Of a stretch of 64,000 nt of DNA, positions 45,101-52,965 are shown piece after piece. Location: NCBI RefSeq assembly GCF_001279695.1, contig NZ_LGDD01000094.1, positions 57,682-121,681 on the forward strand, given 5' to 3'. The translations under genes and the position numbers were made by a program. This DNA is from Streptomyces sp. WM6378 (GTDB taxonomy: Bacteria; Actinomycetota; Actinomycetes; Streptomycetales; Streptomycetaceae). Every line of letters begins with the position of its first letter. The first letter of the stretch is position 1. The notes under the pieces were generated by a model that saw only the letters and a list, made by a program, of their open reading frames with translations, was not told where the DNA came from and made no database searches.

Positions 45101-48100
45101 GAGAGGTCGTCAGGCCGACTATTCCGAGGGCTGGTTGCGCCATGCGCGTGTCCTTCAGCGCCTCCTGCCGGCGTTCGGCCACACCCGAGTCGAAGGCTTC
45201 GGGCGGATAGAGCACGGGGGCGTACGCCCCGCCCTGCCGCACCAGGTGCGCGGCCTCCGGGAACGCGACGAGGAGCTCGGCGAGCATGCCGGGGCGCTGG
45301 CTGCCCTGACCGGGGAAGAGGAGGGCGACCTTGGGGTCGGTTCCGAGGCCGCCGGGATCGGGCCCGTCCGTATCGAGCCCGTCCGCCCCCGGCCCTCCGG
45401 CGCGGCTGCCCGACTCGGCCCCGTCCGTCGCGGGCTCCTCCGCCGCGTACACCCCCCGTCCCCGCTCCCCGTCCGGCGCCTTCCGCAGCAGGCCGCGCAG
45501 TTCGCCCACGCTCTGCGCGACGACCGCGATCCGCACCGGGCCCGGCCGGGTCGCGGCGCGCCGGGCCGCCACCAGCGCCGCGTCCCTCAGCCGCAGGCCC
45601 GCGCCCGGGCCGTCCAGCTCGCCAAGCAGCCACTGCGCCTCCCGCCCGGCCGCCGCGGCATCCGCGCCCCGGAACAGGAACAGCTCGGCCGACCACGCCT
45701 CGTACCCCTGGACCGGTGGCGCGCCCGCGTCGTGGGCGGTGAGCACCGCGTGGAAGTTGGTGCCGCCGAAGCCGAACGCGCTGACCCCGGCGATCCGTTC
45801 GGCCACCGGGGCCGCCCACGGCCGGGCCTCGGCGTGGAAGGCGAAGGGACTGGTGGCGGGGTCCCAGGCGGCGTTCGGCTCCTTGAGGTGGAGCGTGGGC
45901 GGCGTGATCCCGGTGTGCAGGGCCATCGCCGCCTTGATCAGGCCCGCCAGGCCCGCCGCGCACTTGGTGTGGCCCAGCTGGGACTTGACGGAGCCGAGGG
46001 CGCAGCCGCCCGGCGCCGCGCCCGACTCGGTGAACACGGCTGTCAGCGTGGCCAGTTCGGTGCGGTCGCCGACCACGGTCCCGGTGCCGTGCGCCTCGAC
46101 CAGGCCGACCCGGGCGGGCGACACCCCGGCCGCCCGGTAGGCCCGTTCCAGCGCGGCCCGCTGGCCCTCGGGCCGGGGCGCTGTGAGCCCGAGGGAGCGG
46201 CCGTCGCTAGCGCTGCCGATGCCCTTGACCACGGCGTACACCCGGTCGCCGTCCCGCTCGGCGTCGGCCAGGCGCTTCAGCGCGACGCAGGCCACGCCCT
46301 CGCCGAGCACGGTGCCGTCGGCGGAGGCGTCGAACGTACGGGAGCGGCCGGTCGGGGACAGCGCGCGGACGGAGGAGAAGAGCAGGTAGTCGTTGATCCC
46401 GTTGTGCAGGTCGGCGCCGCCGCACAGCACCAATTCGCTGCTGCCGGAGACGAGTTCCTTGCAGGCCACGTCCAGCGCGGCGAGCGAGGAGGCGCAGGCC
46501 GCGTCGACGGTGTAGTTGGCGCCGCCGAGGTCGAGGCGGTTGGCGATCCGGCCCGCGATCACATTGGCGAGCATGCCGGGGAAGGAGTCCTCGGTGAGCT
46601 TGGGCAGTTGCTCCTCGACGGCGGGCGGTATCTCCCCCAGGTAGGCGGGCAGGACCGTGCGCAGGGTGGTCGCGCCGGAAAGGTCGCTGCCGGACTCCGC
46701 GCCGAAGACCACGGACGTACGGGAGCGGTCGAAGGGCCGCTCGCCGTACCCGGCGTCCTCCAGGGCGCGCCGGGCCGCTTCGAGGGCGAGGAGTTGTACG
46801 GGTTCGATGCTGCCGAGCGAGGCGGGCGGGATGCCGTACGCGAACGGGTCGAAGGGGATCGGCGGCAGAAAGCCTCCCCACCGCGACGCGGTCGTGCCGG
46901 CGCGCTCACCCGTGGCGTCGTGGTAGACCTCCGGGTCCCAGCGGTCGGCGGGGACTTCGGTGACCGCGTCGACGCCGCCGACGACGTTCGCCCAGTACGT
47001 CGCCAGGTCGGGGGCCTGGGGAAACATGCAGGCCATGCCGACGACGGCGATGTCGAGCGGCTGCGCGGCAGGCTCCTCGACGGCGTCCTCGACGGCGCCC
47101 AGTGCCTCGGCCAGCTCGGCCGCCCGCCGCTCGGCGAAGGCGGCGGCGCCCCGGCTCACCGCGTCGTGCAGTGCGCCGACGGTCGTGGCCGCCGAGCGCA
47201 GCACGGCCACCTCCCCGGCCATGAACATCCCGGCGTCGAGCTGGCGTTGCTCGGAGACGGCTCGCAGCTCGTCGCCCTCCCGCTCCACCCCTTTGCTGGC
47301 GATCCGCAACCGCCCTATGTTCAGTCGCTCCAGTTCCTCCCAGGCCCGGCGGTCGGGGGTGCCGTCGGCGTCCAGACGCGCGCGGGCGGCGGCATAGTCG
47401 GCCGTGTACGGGCTTGCGACGCAGCGAGTGGCGTGGCCCGGGGCGCTCTCCAGGAGCGCGGTGGCCCCGGCCGCGATCACCTGGCGCTGGAAGACCGGCT
47501 GGATCGCGCCGCACTCGACCGCCTCGGCCGTGAAGAGGTAGGCGGTGCCCATCAGGACGCCGACCGCGACGCCGCGTGCGGCGAGCGGCGCGGTGAGCAC
47601 GGCGGCCATGGCCGAGGAGCGCTCGTCGTGGATGCCGCCCGCCAGCAGCACCTGGAAGTCGCCCGCGGTGCCGGGTGCGCGAGCCACGTACTCCTCGACC
47701 ACCGCCAACTGCGCCTCCCACAGCGGAAAGCTGTTGCGCGGTCCGACATGTCCGCCGCATTCGGCGCCTTCGAAGACAAATTTGCGCATGCCCATGTCAA
47801 TGAACTGTTTGAGCAGCGTGACCGACGGCACGTGCAGGAACGTCTTGATGCCGGCCGCCTCCAGGTCGGCCGCCTGGGAGGGGCGACCCCCGGCGATGAT
47901 CGCGTGCGTGGGCCGGACCGCCCGTACGGCCGCCAGTTGTTCGGCCCTGATCCTGCTGTCCGTGAAGCCGAGGATGCCCACGCCCCAGGGCCGATCGCCC
48001 AGTTCGTCGCGGGTCTCTTCGAGCAGGGCGCGGCTCCGCTCACCGTCGGACAGGGCGAGCGCCAGCATCGGCAGCGCCCCTTCGCGCGCCACGGCCGCCG

Positions 48101-49013
48101 CGAAGCCCGCCCGGTCGCTGACCCGGGTCATCGGGCCCTGCACGAGGGGCAGGCGGGTGCCCAGGGCGTCCGCCATCGCGGAGCCCGCCGCCAGGGTCCG
48201 TGCCACGGCCGGGTCGCCCACGGCGGCGATAATCGCCTCCCGCACCCCGCGCACGGCACCGGCCACGGTGCCCCACCGCTCGGCGAACCGGGCGGCGAGG
48301 AACCCGTCCTGGCCTACGGGGAGTTGGAGTCCCATGCGGGCGTTCCGCAGCGCCCGGACTCCGTCGACGACACTCGTCTCGGACCCGTCCATCGTGCGCA
48401 GCGCGGCCGCCGCCTCGTCCGCGATCCCGGACTCCGCGAGCAGGGCGAGCTGGGTGTCGAGGACGACCCCGGCCGCGCCGCCGACCACGGCCGCCGCCGC
48501 CGTGCGCGGGCCGATGCCCCCGCAGGCCCACACGGGCAGGCCGTACGCCGGGTCGGCCAGCAGCGCCTGGAGGAGGACGAACGTGCCCAGATCGCCGCCG
48601 CGACCCCCGCACTCGCTGCCGCGCGCCACGAGCCCGTGCGCGCCGTCAGCCGCCGCCCGGCGCGCCTCCTCACGGCCTCCGACCTCCACCAACACCCGGC
48701 ATTCATCGGCCAGTTGGCGGACCTTCCAGTCGGTGTCGGCGGCGAGCAGCACCACGGGCGGGAGGGTGCCGCCGCACCCCTCCGCGACCTCCTCGGGCGT
48801 CAGTGCGCAGGACGGCCCGACGCGGACGGCGAACGCGCCCGCCGTCCAGCGCCGTACCCGCGCCAGCGCCTCTCTCGCACGGCGGTCGCCCGCCCCGAGA
48901 TCCAGTACGCCGAGTCCGCCGGCCCGGTGGACCGCGGCGACCGAACGCGGGTCGGGCAGGCCTAACGGGCTCAATCCGATGACAAGTTCAGGGTTCGGCG
49001 CTACGGGCGTCAT
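42186..49013 (-). CDS. iterative type I synthase: PfaD-like flavin domain-KS-AT-ACP-KR
   Basis: The 2275-residue protein starts with a nitronate-monooxygenase/PfaD-like flavin TIM barrel (1-600; VQGPMTRVSD, EGAECGGHVG, LLAGGIHD). An active KS follows (652-1095; Cys840, His975, His1015), then AT (1230-1560; GHSYGE Ser1321, AFHSP His1428). The PUFA-type ACP reads SIDSIKR with Ser1718 (about 1685-1760), and the KR (1800-2270) has GGARGIT and Tyr2189 in GQSDYAAAND. In PUFA synthases PfaD is a separate enoyl reductase; here it is fused at the N-terminus. ATG 49013 has GGAG 6 nt before it (GTG 49019 also open). Codon 17 (48963-48965) is TTA, suggesting bldA control. Confidence 0.9.
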   Translation of the reverse strand: MTPVAPNPELVIGLSPLGLPDPRSVAAVHRAGGLGVLDLGAGDRRAREALARVRRWTAGAFAVRVGPSCALTPEEVAEGCGGTLPPVVLLAADTDWKVRQLADECRVLVEVGGREEARRAAADGAHGLVARGSECGGRGGDLGTFVLLQALLADPAYGLPVWACGGIGPRTAAAAVVGGAAGVVLDTQLALLAESGIADEAAAALRTMDGSETSVVDGVRALRNARMGLQLPVGQDGFLAARFAERWGTVAGAVRGVREAIIAAVGDPAVARTLAAGSAMADALGTRLPLVQGPMTRVSDRAGFAAAVAREGALPMLALALSDGERSRALLEETRDELGDRPWGVGILGFTDSRIRAEQLAAVRAVRPTHAIIAGGRPSQAADLEAAGIKTFLHVPSVTLLKQFIDMGMRKFVFEGAECGGHVGPRNSFPLWEAQLAVVEEYVARAPGTAGDFQVLLAGGIHDERSSAMAAVLTAPLAARGVAVGVLMGTAYLFTAEAVECGAIQPVFQRQVIAAGATALLESAPGHATRCVASPYTADYAAARARLDADGTPDRRAWEELERLNIGRLRIASKGVEREGDELRAVSEQRQLDAGMFMAGEVAVLRSAATTVGALHDAVSRGAAAFAERRAAELAEALGAVEDAVEEPAAQPLDIAVVGMACMFPQAPDLATYWANVVGGVDAVTEVPADRWDPEVYHDATGERAGTTASRWGGFLPPIPFDPFAYGIPPASLGSIEPVQLLALEAARRALEDAGYGERPFDRSRTSVVFGAESGSDLSGATTLRTVLPAYLGEIPPAVEEQLPKLTEDSFPGMLANVIAGRIANRLDLGGANYTVDAACASSLAALDVACKELVSGSSELVLCGGADLHNGINDYLLFSSVRALSPTGRSRTFDASADGTVLGEGVACVALKRLADAERDGDRVYAVVKGIGSASDGRSLGLTAPRPEGQRAALERAYRAAGVSPARVGLVEAHGTGTVVGDRTELATLTAVFTESGAAPGGCALGSVKSQLGHTKCAAGLAGLIKAAMALHTGITPPTLHLKEPNAAWDPATSPFAFHAEARPWAAPVAERIAGVSAFGFGGTNFHAVLTAHDAGAPPVQGYEAWSAELFLFRGADAAAAGREAQWLLGELDGPGAGLRLRDAALVAARRAATRPGPVRIAVVAQSVGELRGLLRKAPDGERGRGVYAAEEPATDGAESGSRAGGPGADGLDTDGPDPGGLGTDPKVALLFPGQGSQRPGMLAELLVAFPEAAHLVRQGGAYAPVLYPPEAFDSGVAERRQEALKDTRMAQPALGIVGLTTSQILEWAGVRPDMAGGHSYGELVALAAAGALTPDALLDLSAHRAESILDSLGDDPGAMAAVTADPADVERVLAGAGLGGRVVAANRNGPRQTIVSGPTVLVDEAMEHLRGAGHGVRRIPVACAFHSPLVAGAGERFAPVLARHTVRAPEFPVWANRTAAVYPARPDGVRAELAAQIGSPVRFAEQVEAMYAAGARIFVEAGPGTVLTGLVGQILGDRPHLAVACEPRPGAGLRGLLESLARLAVAGVPVRAERLLQGRGAVPARPEPSGWTVDGQLVRTRSGELLPGALKPARRVSLETSTVTRDSDPRHDERELIADYLRTTRELVAAQRDVLLTHLGAMGAAASPPPVPPLPARTEAAPQPAVAEEAPVAEAPRPVVVDIEQAVLTVISERTGYPADMIEPDLDLEADLSIDSIKRTEIIGELARHLAGTRTFDDAEMEELSRARTVAAITEWITGHETPADAAPAITEPEPEPVRGVAPRRFLLEETPLDVPAAPPDPDLHGRRFALLGGGATAEELAARLVDRGADVLAYDTDRRLDPTDGPLDGVFHLGAVLPEAPSDGGGALLPGAFEVFRAALRLAPRWLICGRTVSGAGEDAGAGLHGLFRTIGREYGDLAARVVDLDPAATAARRADFLLAELYAEDHAPVVVRTEAGRYGYALVERGLGGLARTGAGPAGDGAAEAAAIGLDRDCVVALAGGARGITADFAMALAAASHCRIELLGRTPLPAGPEEPELTGAADAPALRALFAARGELAPAAIEREVANVLAGREVAHTLDRLGRLGSPAAYRVADMCDGAAVAQAVKEIQAEHGRIDVVVYAAGVIEDRLIEEKDPESFRRVYATKVDGARALLDAASQLPQGPRTAVLFGSVSAVLGNRGQSDYAAANDALAGLGERWARRTGRRALTVHWGPWAPSAVHGGMVTPHLAREYARRGVVLIDREEGALALLRELAWGDESATSVVYTASAL

Positions 49014-49362
49014 GAACACTCCGAATCAGACCGATGAAGCCGCGAGGGGGGTTGGCGGCAGCGGTGAGCCCCGGGGCATCGGGGAGCGGCGGGCCCGCCG
49101 GACGACCGGGGGCGGACCGTCCGACGGCGCCGGACCGCGGGTGGAGCTCGTGCCACTGCCTGGAGGTGCGCTGATACGGGGACTTGCGCTGCCGATACAG
49201 GGAGGTGCGCTGATACGGGGACGTGCGCTGGTGCCGGAACTCGTACCGCTGCCGGAAGTCATGGTGGCGCGGGGTCGCGCGGGGGCCGACCTTACCGATC
49301 GCGAGGAGCGGCTGCCAGGGTGCCTTGCGCCCCGCCGCCCCCGGTCGTCCCGGCTTCCCCAT
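48988..49362 (-). CDS. possible leader ORF (124 aa) overlapping the megasynthase start
   Basis: ATG 49362 has GAGGAG with only 2-3 nt spacing and lies about 20 bp after the predicted transcription start. The frame uses mostly G/C in third positions, unlike the opposite strand, and runs through the megasynthase start (26-bp overlap). The product is basic and contains an imperfect repeat of SPYQRTS encoded by 39-bp DNA repeats. I do not recognise it. It could be a real small protein or a translated leader that couples to the synthase. A shadow frame remains possible. Confidence 0.35.
   Translation of the reverse strand: MGKPGRPGAAGRKAPWQPLLAIGKVGPRATPRHHDFRQRYEFRHQRTSPYQRTSLYRQRKSPYQRTSRQWHELHPRSGAVGRSAPGRPAGPPLPDAPGLTAAANPPRGFIGLIRSVHDARSAEP
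49162..49222. repeat. 39-bp-spaced direct repeat
   Basis: A 22-bp unit (begins GGAGGTGCGC, ends ACGGGGAC) occurs exactly at 49162-49183 and 49201-49222, so the period is 39 bp or 13 codons. It lies in the upstream region of the first megasynthase. Confidence 0.7.
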
Positions 49363-49379
49363 CGACTCCTCACCTTCCC

Positions 49380-49409
49380 TGACGTTCCGTCATATCTGAC
49401 GTGCCGTCA
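49380..49409. promoter_or_regulatory. two tandem palindromic operator-like sites
   Basis: TGACGTTCCGTCA (49380-49392) and TGACGTGCCGTCA (49397-49409) are both perfect 5-3-5 inverted repeats, spaced 17 bp start to start. They overlap the predicted promoter of the lipid cluster, which suggests binding by a dimeric repressor. No regulator gene is present inside the cluster. Confidence 0.6.
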
Positions 49410-49417
49410 TATTGCAA
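49389..49417 (-). promoter_or_regulatory. predicted promoter of the megasynthase operon
   Basis: On the minus strand TTGCAA (49417-49412) and TATGAC (49394-49389) are separated by exactly 17 bp, a fair match to vegetative -35/-10 boxes. Transcription would begin near 49382, giving a leader of about 370 nt before the synthase ATG. Confidence 0.5.
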
Positions 49418-49472
49418 TCGTTTCCGCGCCGTCGGTGGCCGGGCGCCCGGTCGGCATCGAGGACGAGGTAGG

Positions 49473-51617
49473 TCAAGACCTGGGGCCGCCCAAGGCCGGA
49501 GCGACCATCAGGGTCCAGCTCTGGCCCGGCGCTGCCGCGTCGGGTTGACCGAGGACGACGGAAGAGGTGGGCGCGGGCTGCGGGGCGTCCAATGCCAGGC
49601 CGGTCGCCACGCTGGTGATGGTCAGTTGGCCGGTGGCGGCGTTCTGGATCACTCGCCATTTCTGGTACGGGCTGTTCGGGTCGTAGCCGTTCAGCACCCA
49701 GGCTCGTCCGCCGGCCGAGGCCGGACCGGTGAGCGTGCCGTGGACCTGCGCACCGGTGGCGCAGTTGTCGGTGATGTGTACTGTGCCGTCGGGGTTGGGG
49801 TCGAACCGCCACTGCTCCGAAGTGTGGGAATTCCACCAGGTGTTGATGTCGCCGGACGCCCCGTCCGGCGCGCTGCAGGTGCCCTGGACCTCCAGGACCT
49901 GACCGCCGGTTCCGCCGGCGCTGATGGCGTGATACCGGCCGTCCCCGATCACTGCCGCCGGGCCGGTGGTCGGCAGCGGCCTGAGCCGGTACAGGGCAAC
50001 GCCGTGCGGGGCGACCGGAGCACTGATCGTCCCCGTGACGTTGCCGGTGGCGCCGGTCCACAGCTCTTTGGAGGAGTAGCCGGGGCCGGTGAGGCCGAGT
50101 GCGCTCAGGCTGGTCGAAATGGTCTGCGTGCTGGACGGATCCTGGTTGACCAGCAGCACGGCCGTGTCACCGTTGGCCAGGGGCCGCTTGAGGACGAGCG
50201 GTGCGGTGCTGCTGCCCGGCGGATCACCGACCAGGGTGGCGGGCTTGGCACCGTCCTGGTCCACGGCGACGACGTCGGCGTTCTTGTAGATCGCCAACGC
50301 CGAGTCGCTGATGCCGGTGGACCACGTGACGCCGTCGCTCGTGTGCTGGGAGTCGGCCGAGGTGCGCAGGTCCGCGCCGGAGATCAGCGGGGAGGCCATC
50401 ATCGACAAAATGGACAGCTCGCTGCGCGACTCGGTGTCGGACATGGGCTTGTGGCAGAGGCAGGTGTCGGTGACGCCGTACAGGCCGTAGGGACTCTGCC
50501 AGCCGGCGAACATCATGTCCATGTCGTTCCAGCTTCCGGGCCTGACGTTGCCCGGGTAGCGCAGGGCGGTCCCCAACTGACCGTTGTACAGGACGCCTTC
50601 CAGGTCGGGGCCGCGGTCGCCGCCGATCCTGCACAGGTTCGCCACCTGCCCGCACCACACGCCGGTCGGGGCGTACCCCGGGGCCTGGCGCGCGGGTGTG
50701 CCCGCCGCGACGACCACCGGGTCGGTACGGGCCGGGTCGTCCGGTGCCAGCAGGTACGGCACACCGGTGTGCACGGGCTGCGCCGACACGCTGAGCACCA
50801 CACGAGGGCGCCCCCGGGCGGCGGACGCGGCGTCGAGCGCCCGCTGGAAGTCCTGGACCCGGGCGTAGATGGACCGCGTCAGTTCCCTGCCCTCGCCCTG
50901 GGTGTAGTAGTTGTAGCCGTCCGGGCCGACGATCTGCGGGCCGTACGGACAGTCGTCGTACTTCACGAAGTCCACGCCCCACGCGACGAAGTCGGCGGCG
51001 TCGGCCGACTCGTGCCCGAGGCTTCCCGGGTGCCCCTGGCACGTGGTGTAGGTATCCGTGGCGTACAGGCCGAACTTCATGCCCTTGCCGTGGGCGTACC
51101 AGCTCAGGTACTCGATGCCGTTGAGGGTCCTGCCGTTGACGGTCCGGGAGGGGAAGTGGTTCGGATCCGGGATCAAGTGGCCCGTGGTCAGGTCGAATCC
51201 GGTCCCGTCGGTCCCGCTCGTGGGGTTGCGGTTGGCGTCGTAGAGCTGCATGGCGCCATAGGAGTTCTTGACCAGGTCGGCGCTCTGGCCGTCGCGATGG
51301 TTGAGCGACCAGCCGTCGTCGATGGTGACGGTGTCGTAGCCCGCCGCGACCAGGCCCTTCGAGGCCATGAAGTCGATGGTCTGGACGACTTGGTCCTGGG
51401 TCACCGCGGTGCCCAGGGTGTTCCAGGAGTTCCATCCCATCGGAGGGGTGGAGGCAACTCCGTTGTCCAGAGCGGCCGCCGGGGACGACATGGCGACCGC
51501 GGCCGTGAGGCCTGATGCCGCCAGCGACAGCGCCGTGAGGGCACGAAGCGTGGTGCGGGGCCGGAAGCCGGAGCGGGATCGGAGCCGGAAGCGGGAGCGG
51601 GGCATCGCTAAACGCAT
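49473..51617 (-). CDS. secreted GH27 alpha-galactosidase with ricin-type lectin module
   Basis: The 714-residue protein has an Arg-rich n-region and hydrophobic signal peptide (cleavage likely after AAA near residue 49). The GH27 barrel follows (PPMGWNSWNTLG, TIDDGW) with the nucleophile Asp221 in KYDDC. A SWNDMDMM segment near residue 360 follows RPG, where the family has WNDPD. A beta-sandwich domain comes next, and a C-terminal CBM13/ricin-like module (about 565-710) with several Q-x-W-type motifs (SEQWRFDP, YQKWRVI). It releases alpha-linked galactose from plant polymers outside the cell. Confidence 0.9.
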   Translation of the reverse strand: MRLAMPRSRFRLRSRSGFRPRTTLRALTALSLAASGLTAAVAMSSPAAALDNGVASTPPMGWNSWNTLGTAVTQDQVVQTIDFMASKGLVAAGYDTVTIDDGWSLNHRDGQSADLVKNSYGAMQLYDANRNPTSGTDGTGFDLTTGHLIPDPNHFPSRTVNGRTLNGIEYLSWYAHGKGMKFGLYATDTYTTCQGHPGSLGHESADAADFVAWGVDFVKYDDCPYGPQIVGPDGYNYYTQGEGRELTRSIYARVQDFQRALDAASAARGRPRVVLSVSAQPVHTGVPYLLAPDDPARTDPVVVAAGTPARQAPGYAPTGVWCGQVANLCRIGGDRGPDLEGVLYNGQLGTALRYPGNVRPGSWNDMDMMFAGWQSPYGLYGVTDTCLCHKPMSDTESRSELSILSMMASPLISGADLRTSADSQHTSDGVTWSTGISDSALAIYKNADVVAVDQDGAKPATLVGDPPGSSTAPLVLKRPLANGDTAVLLVNQDPSSTQTISTSLSALGLTGPGYSSKELWTGATGNVTGTISAPVAPHGVALYRLRPLPTTGPAAVIGDGRYHAISAGGTGGQVLEVQGTCSAPDGASGDINTWWNSHTSEQWRFDPNPDGTVHITDNCATGAQVHGTLTGPASAGGRAWVLNGYDPNSPYQKWRVIQNAATGQLTITSVATGLALDAPQPAPTSSVVLGQPDAAAPGQSWTLMVAPALGGPRS

Positions 51618-51725
51618 GAAGGCACTCCAAGTGCGCGACTGAAGGAACGAGGGGGTGCGTTTGGTTCTGTTGAATCCATCCCCAGAGGTCGACGATTGAG
51701 GGAATCTTCAAACAGAAAGCAACGC

Positions 51726-51755
51726 ATGATAGCCAGTCAGAAAAGCAGTCCTCAA
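51726..51755 (-). promoter_or_regulatory. candidate promoter of the alpha-galactosidase gene
   Basis: On the minus strand TTGAGG (51755-51750) and TATCAT (51731-51726) are 18 bp apart, about 110 bp before the start codon, in DNA that is less GC-rich than its surroundings. Confidence 0.4.
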
Positions 51756-51846
51756 GGCTTCGCGCAGGATCAGCTCCTCACGCTCAACGCCGAAAACCCA
51801 AGGAAAAATCGGATCGCCGACCCTCTTGACATCTCTGTGCAATGGC

Positions 51847-51869
51847 ACTGTGATATGTCACATCACTGT
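51847..51869. promoter_or_regulatory. 23-bp imperfect palindrome, candidate operator
   Basis: The 23-bp sequence with half-sites around GTGAT and ATCAC is symmetric at 18 of its 22 off-centre positions. It lies upstream of the alpha-galactosidase promoter and just after the ROK-like relic, overlapping a plus-strand TTGACA-17-TGTGAT pair (51826-51854). It may be a sugar-responsive site. Confidence 0.45.
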
Positions 51870-51948
51870 TGAGCGTGTTGGATTCTGATGGTTTGACGGG
51901 CCCTTGGATACCGCACGCTCAAGTCGGCGCCAAGGCGCGTCGCATCGT

Positions 51949-52965
51949 TCAAATCGTCGCCGGGTCGTCGAACACCGCGCCCAGCGCGAGATGCGCGCCG
52001 CCACGGGCCGCCGCCGCGAACCCCAGCGTGGAGAGCCGGACTTCGCAGCCGCCCGCGTTCGGGGCCATGACCCGCTCGTGCACCACCTCGCGGACCCGCT
52101 CGATCATGAGGTCTCCGATGTGCGTGAAGTAGCCACCGAGGACCACTACGCGGGGGTTGAGCACGTCGGCCAGCAGCGCTACGCCCAGACCCAGATCGTC
52201 CGCGACCCGGGCCATCGCGGCGCGGGTGCGCGGGTCGCCGTCGTGAGCGCGGGTGCGCAGCAGGGCGAAGCGGTCCTTGAGTTCCACGGCCGGGTCGTGC
52301 AGCGCGTCGCCCTCGTCGGCGGCGAGCCGCAGGATGGCGTCGAGCCCGACCATCGTCTCCCAGCAGCCGCGCCGTCCGCAGGCACAGGGTCGGCGCTCCG
52401 GGTCGAGCGGCATGCGGCCGACCTCGCCGGCGAACCCGGCGGCCCCGCGCAGCAGTCGGCCGGCGCTGATGACGCCCGCGCCGATGCCGCGCTCTCCCGT
52501 GACGCACACCATGTCGTGCACGTCCGTGCCGCGCGCCAGTGCGTACTCGGCGAGCGCGGCGAGCTTGGCGTCGCTGTCCAGGGCCAGGCGCGGTGGGGGG
52601 CGCGGCGAGCCGGGCCCGCAGTCCGTCGGTGACGGCGACGTCGCACCAGCCGATGGCCGGGGCGTACCGGGTGGTGCCGGTCGCCGCGTCGACGACGCCC
52701 GGTACGGCGACCGTGATCCCCACTGGGCGAACTCCGCTCTGTTGAACGGCGGTTCGGCAGGCGTCGATCTCGCGGGCGGTCAGGTCGAGCACGGCCTCGG
52801 GGCCGGCCGCGCCGACCGGGACGGTGACCCGGCGCTCGTGGAGCGGTTCGCCGTCCAGGGCGAGCGCCAGGACCTGGACGTAACTGGTACTGATCTCCAC
52901 GCCGACCCCGCAGACGGCATGACCGTCGAGGTGGACCAGGGTGCCGGGGCGCCCGCGGGCTCCAG
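51949..52965 (-). pseudogene. frameshifted and 5'-truncated ROK-family regulator/kinase
   Basis: Minus-strand sequence from about 52965 to 52600 gives GTLVHLDGHAVCGVGVEIS...YVQVLALALDGE, a ROK core. A C6 run (52595-52600) then shifts the frame; removing one C restores LALDSDAKLAALAEYAL and VHDMVCVTGERGIG, with the ROK zinc motif CACGRRGCWE, up to a normal TGA at 51949. The N-terminal helix-turn-helix found in NagC/XylR-type ROK repressors is missing: at about 52965 the sequence switches to an unrelated plus-strand fragment. The shift may be real or a homopolymer sequencing error; the truncation is structural. It may once have controlled sugar genes such as the alpha-galactosidase. Confidence 0.75.

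Noticed and set aside
42183..48965. A 2260-codon open frame on the plus strand opposite the first megasynthase
   Set aside because: It mirrors the minus-strand gene codon by codon, is rich in Arg, Gly and Gln without any domain, and is a typical antisense shadow in GC-rich DNA.
37643..49013. Enediyne biosynthetic cluster
   Set aside because: The domain set overlaps, but it is split differently and none of the conserved enediyne accessory genes (E2-E5 type, E10 thioesterase) could be recognised next to it.
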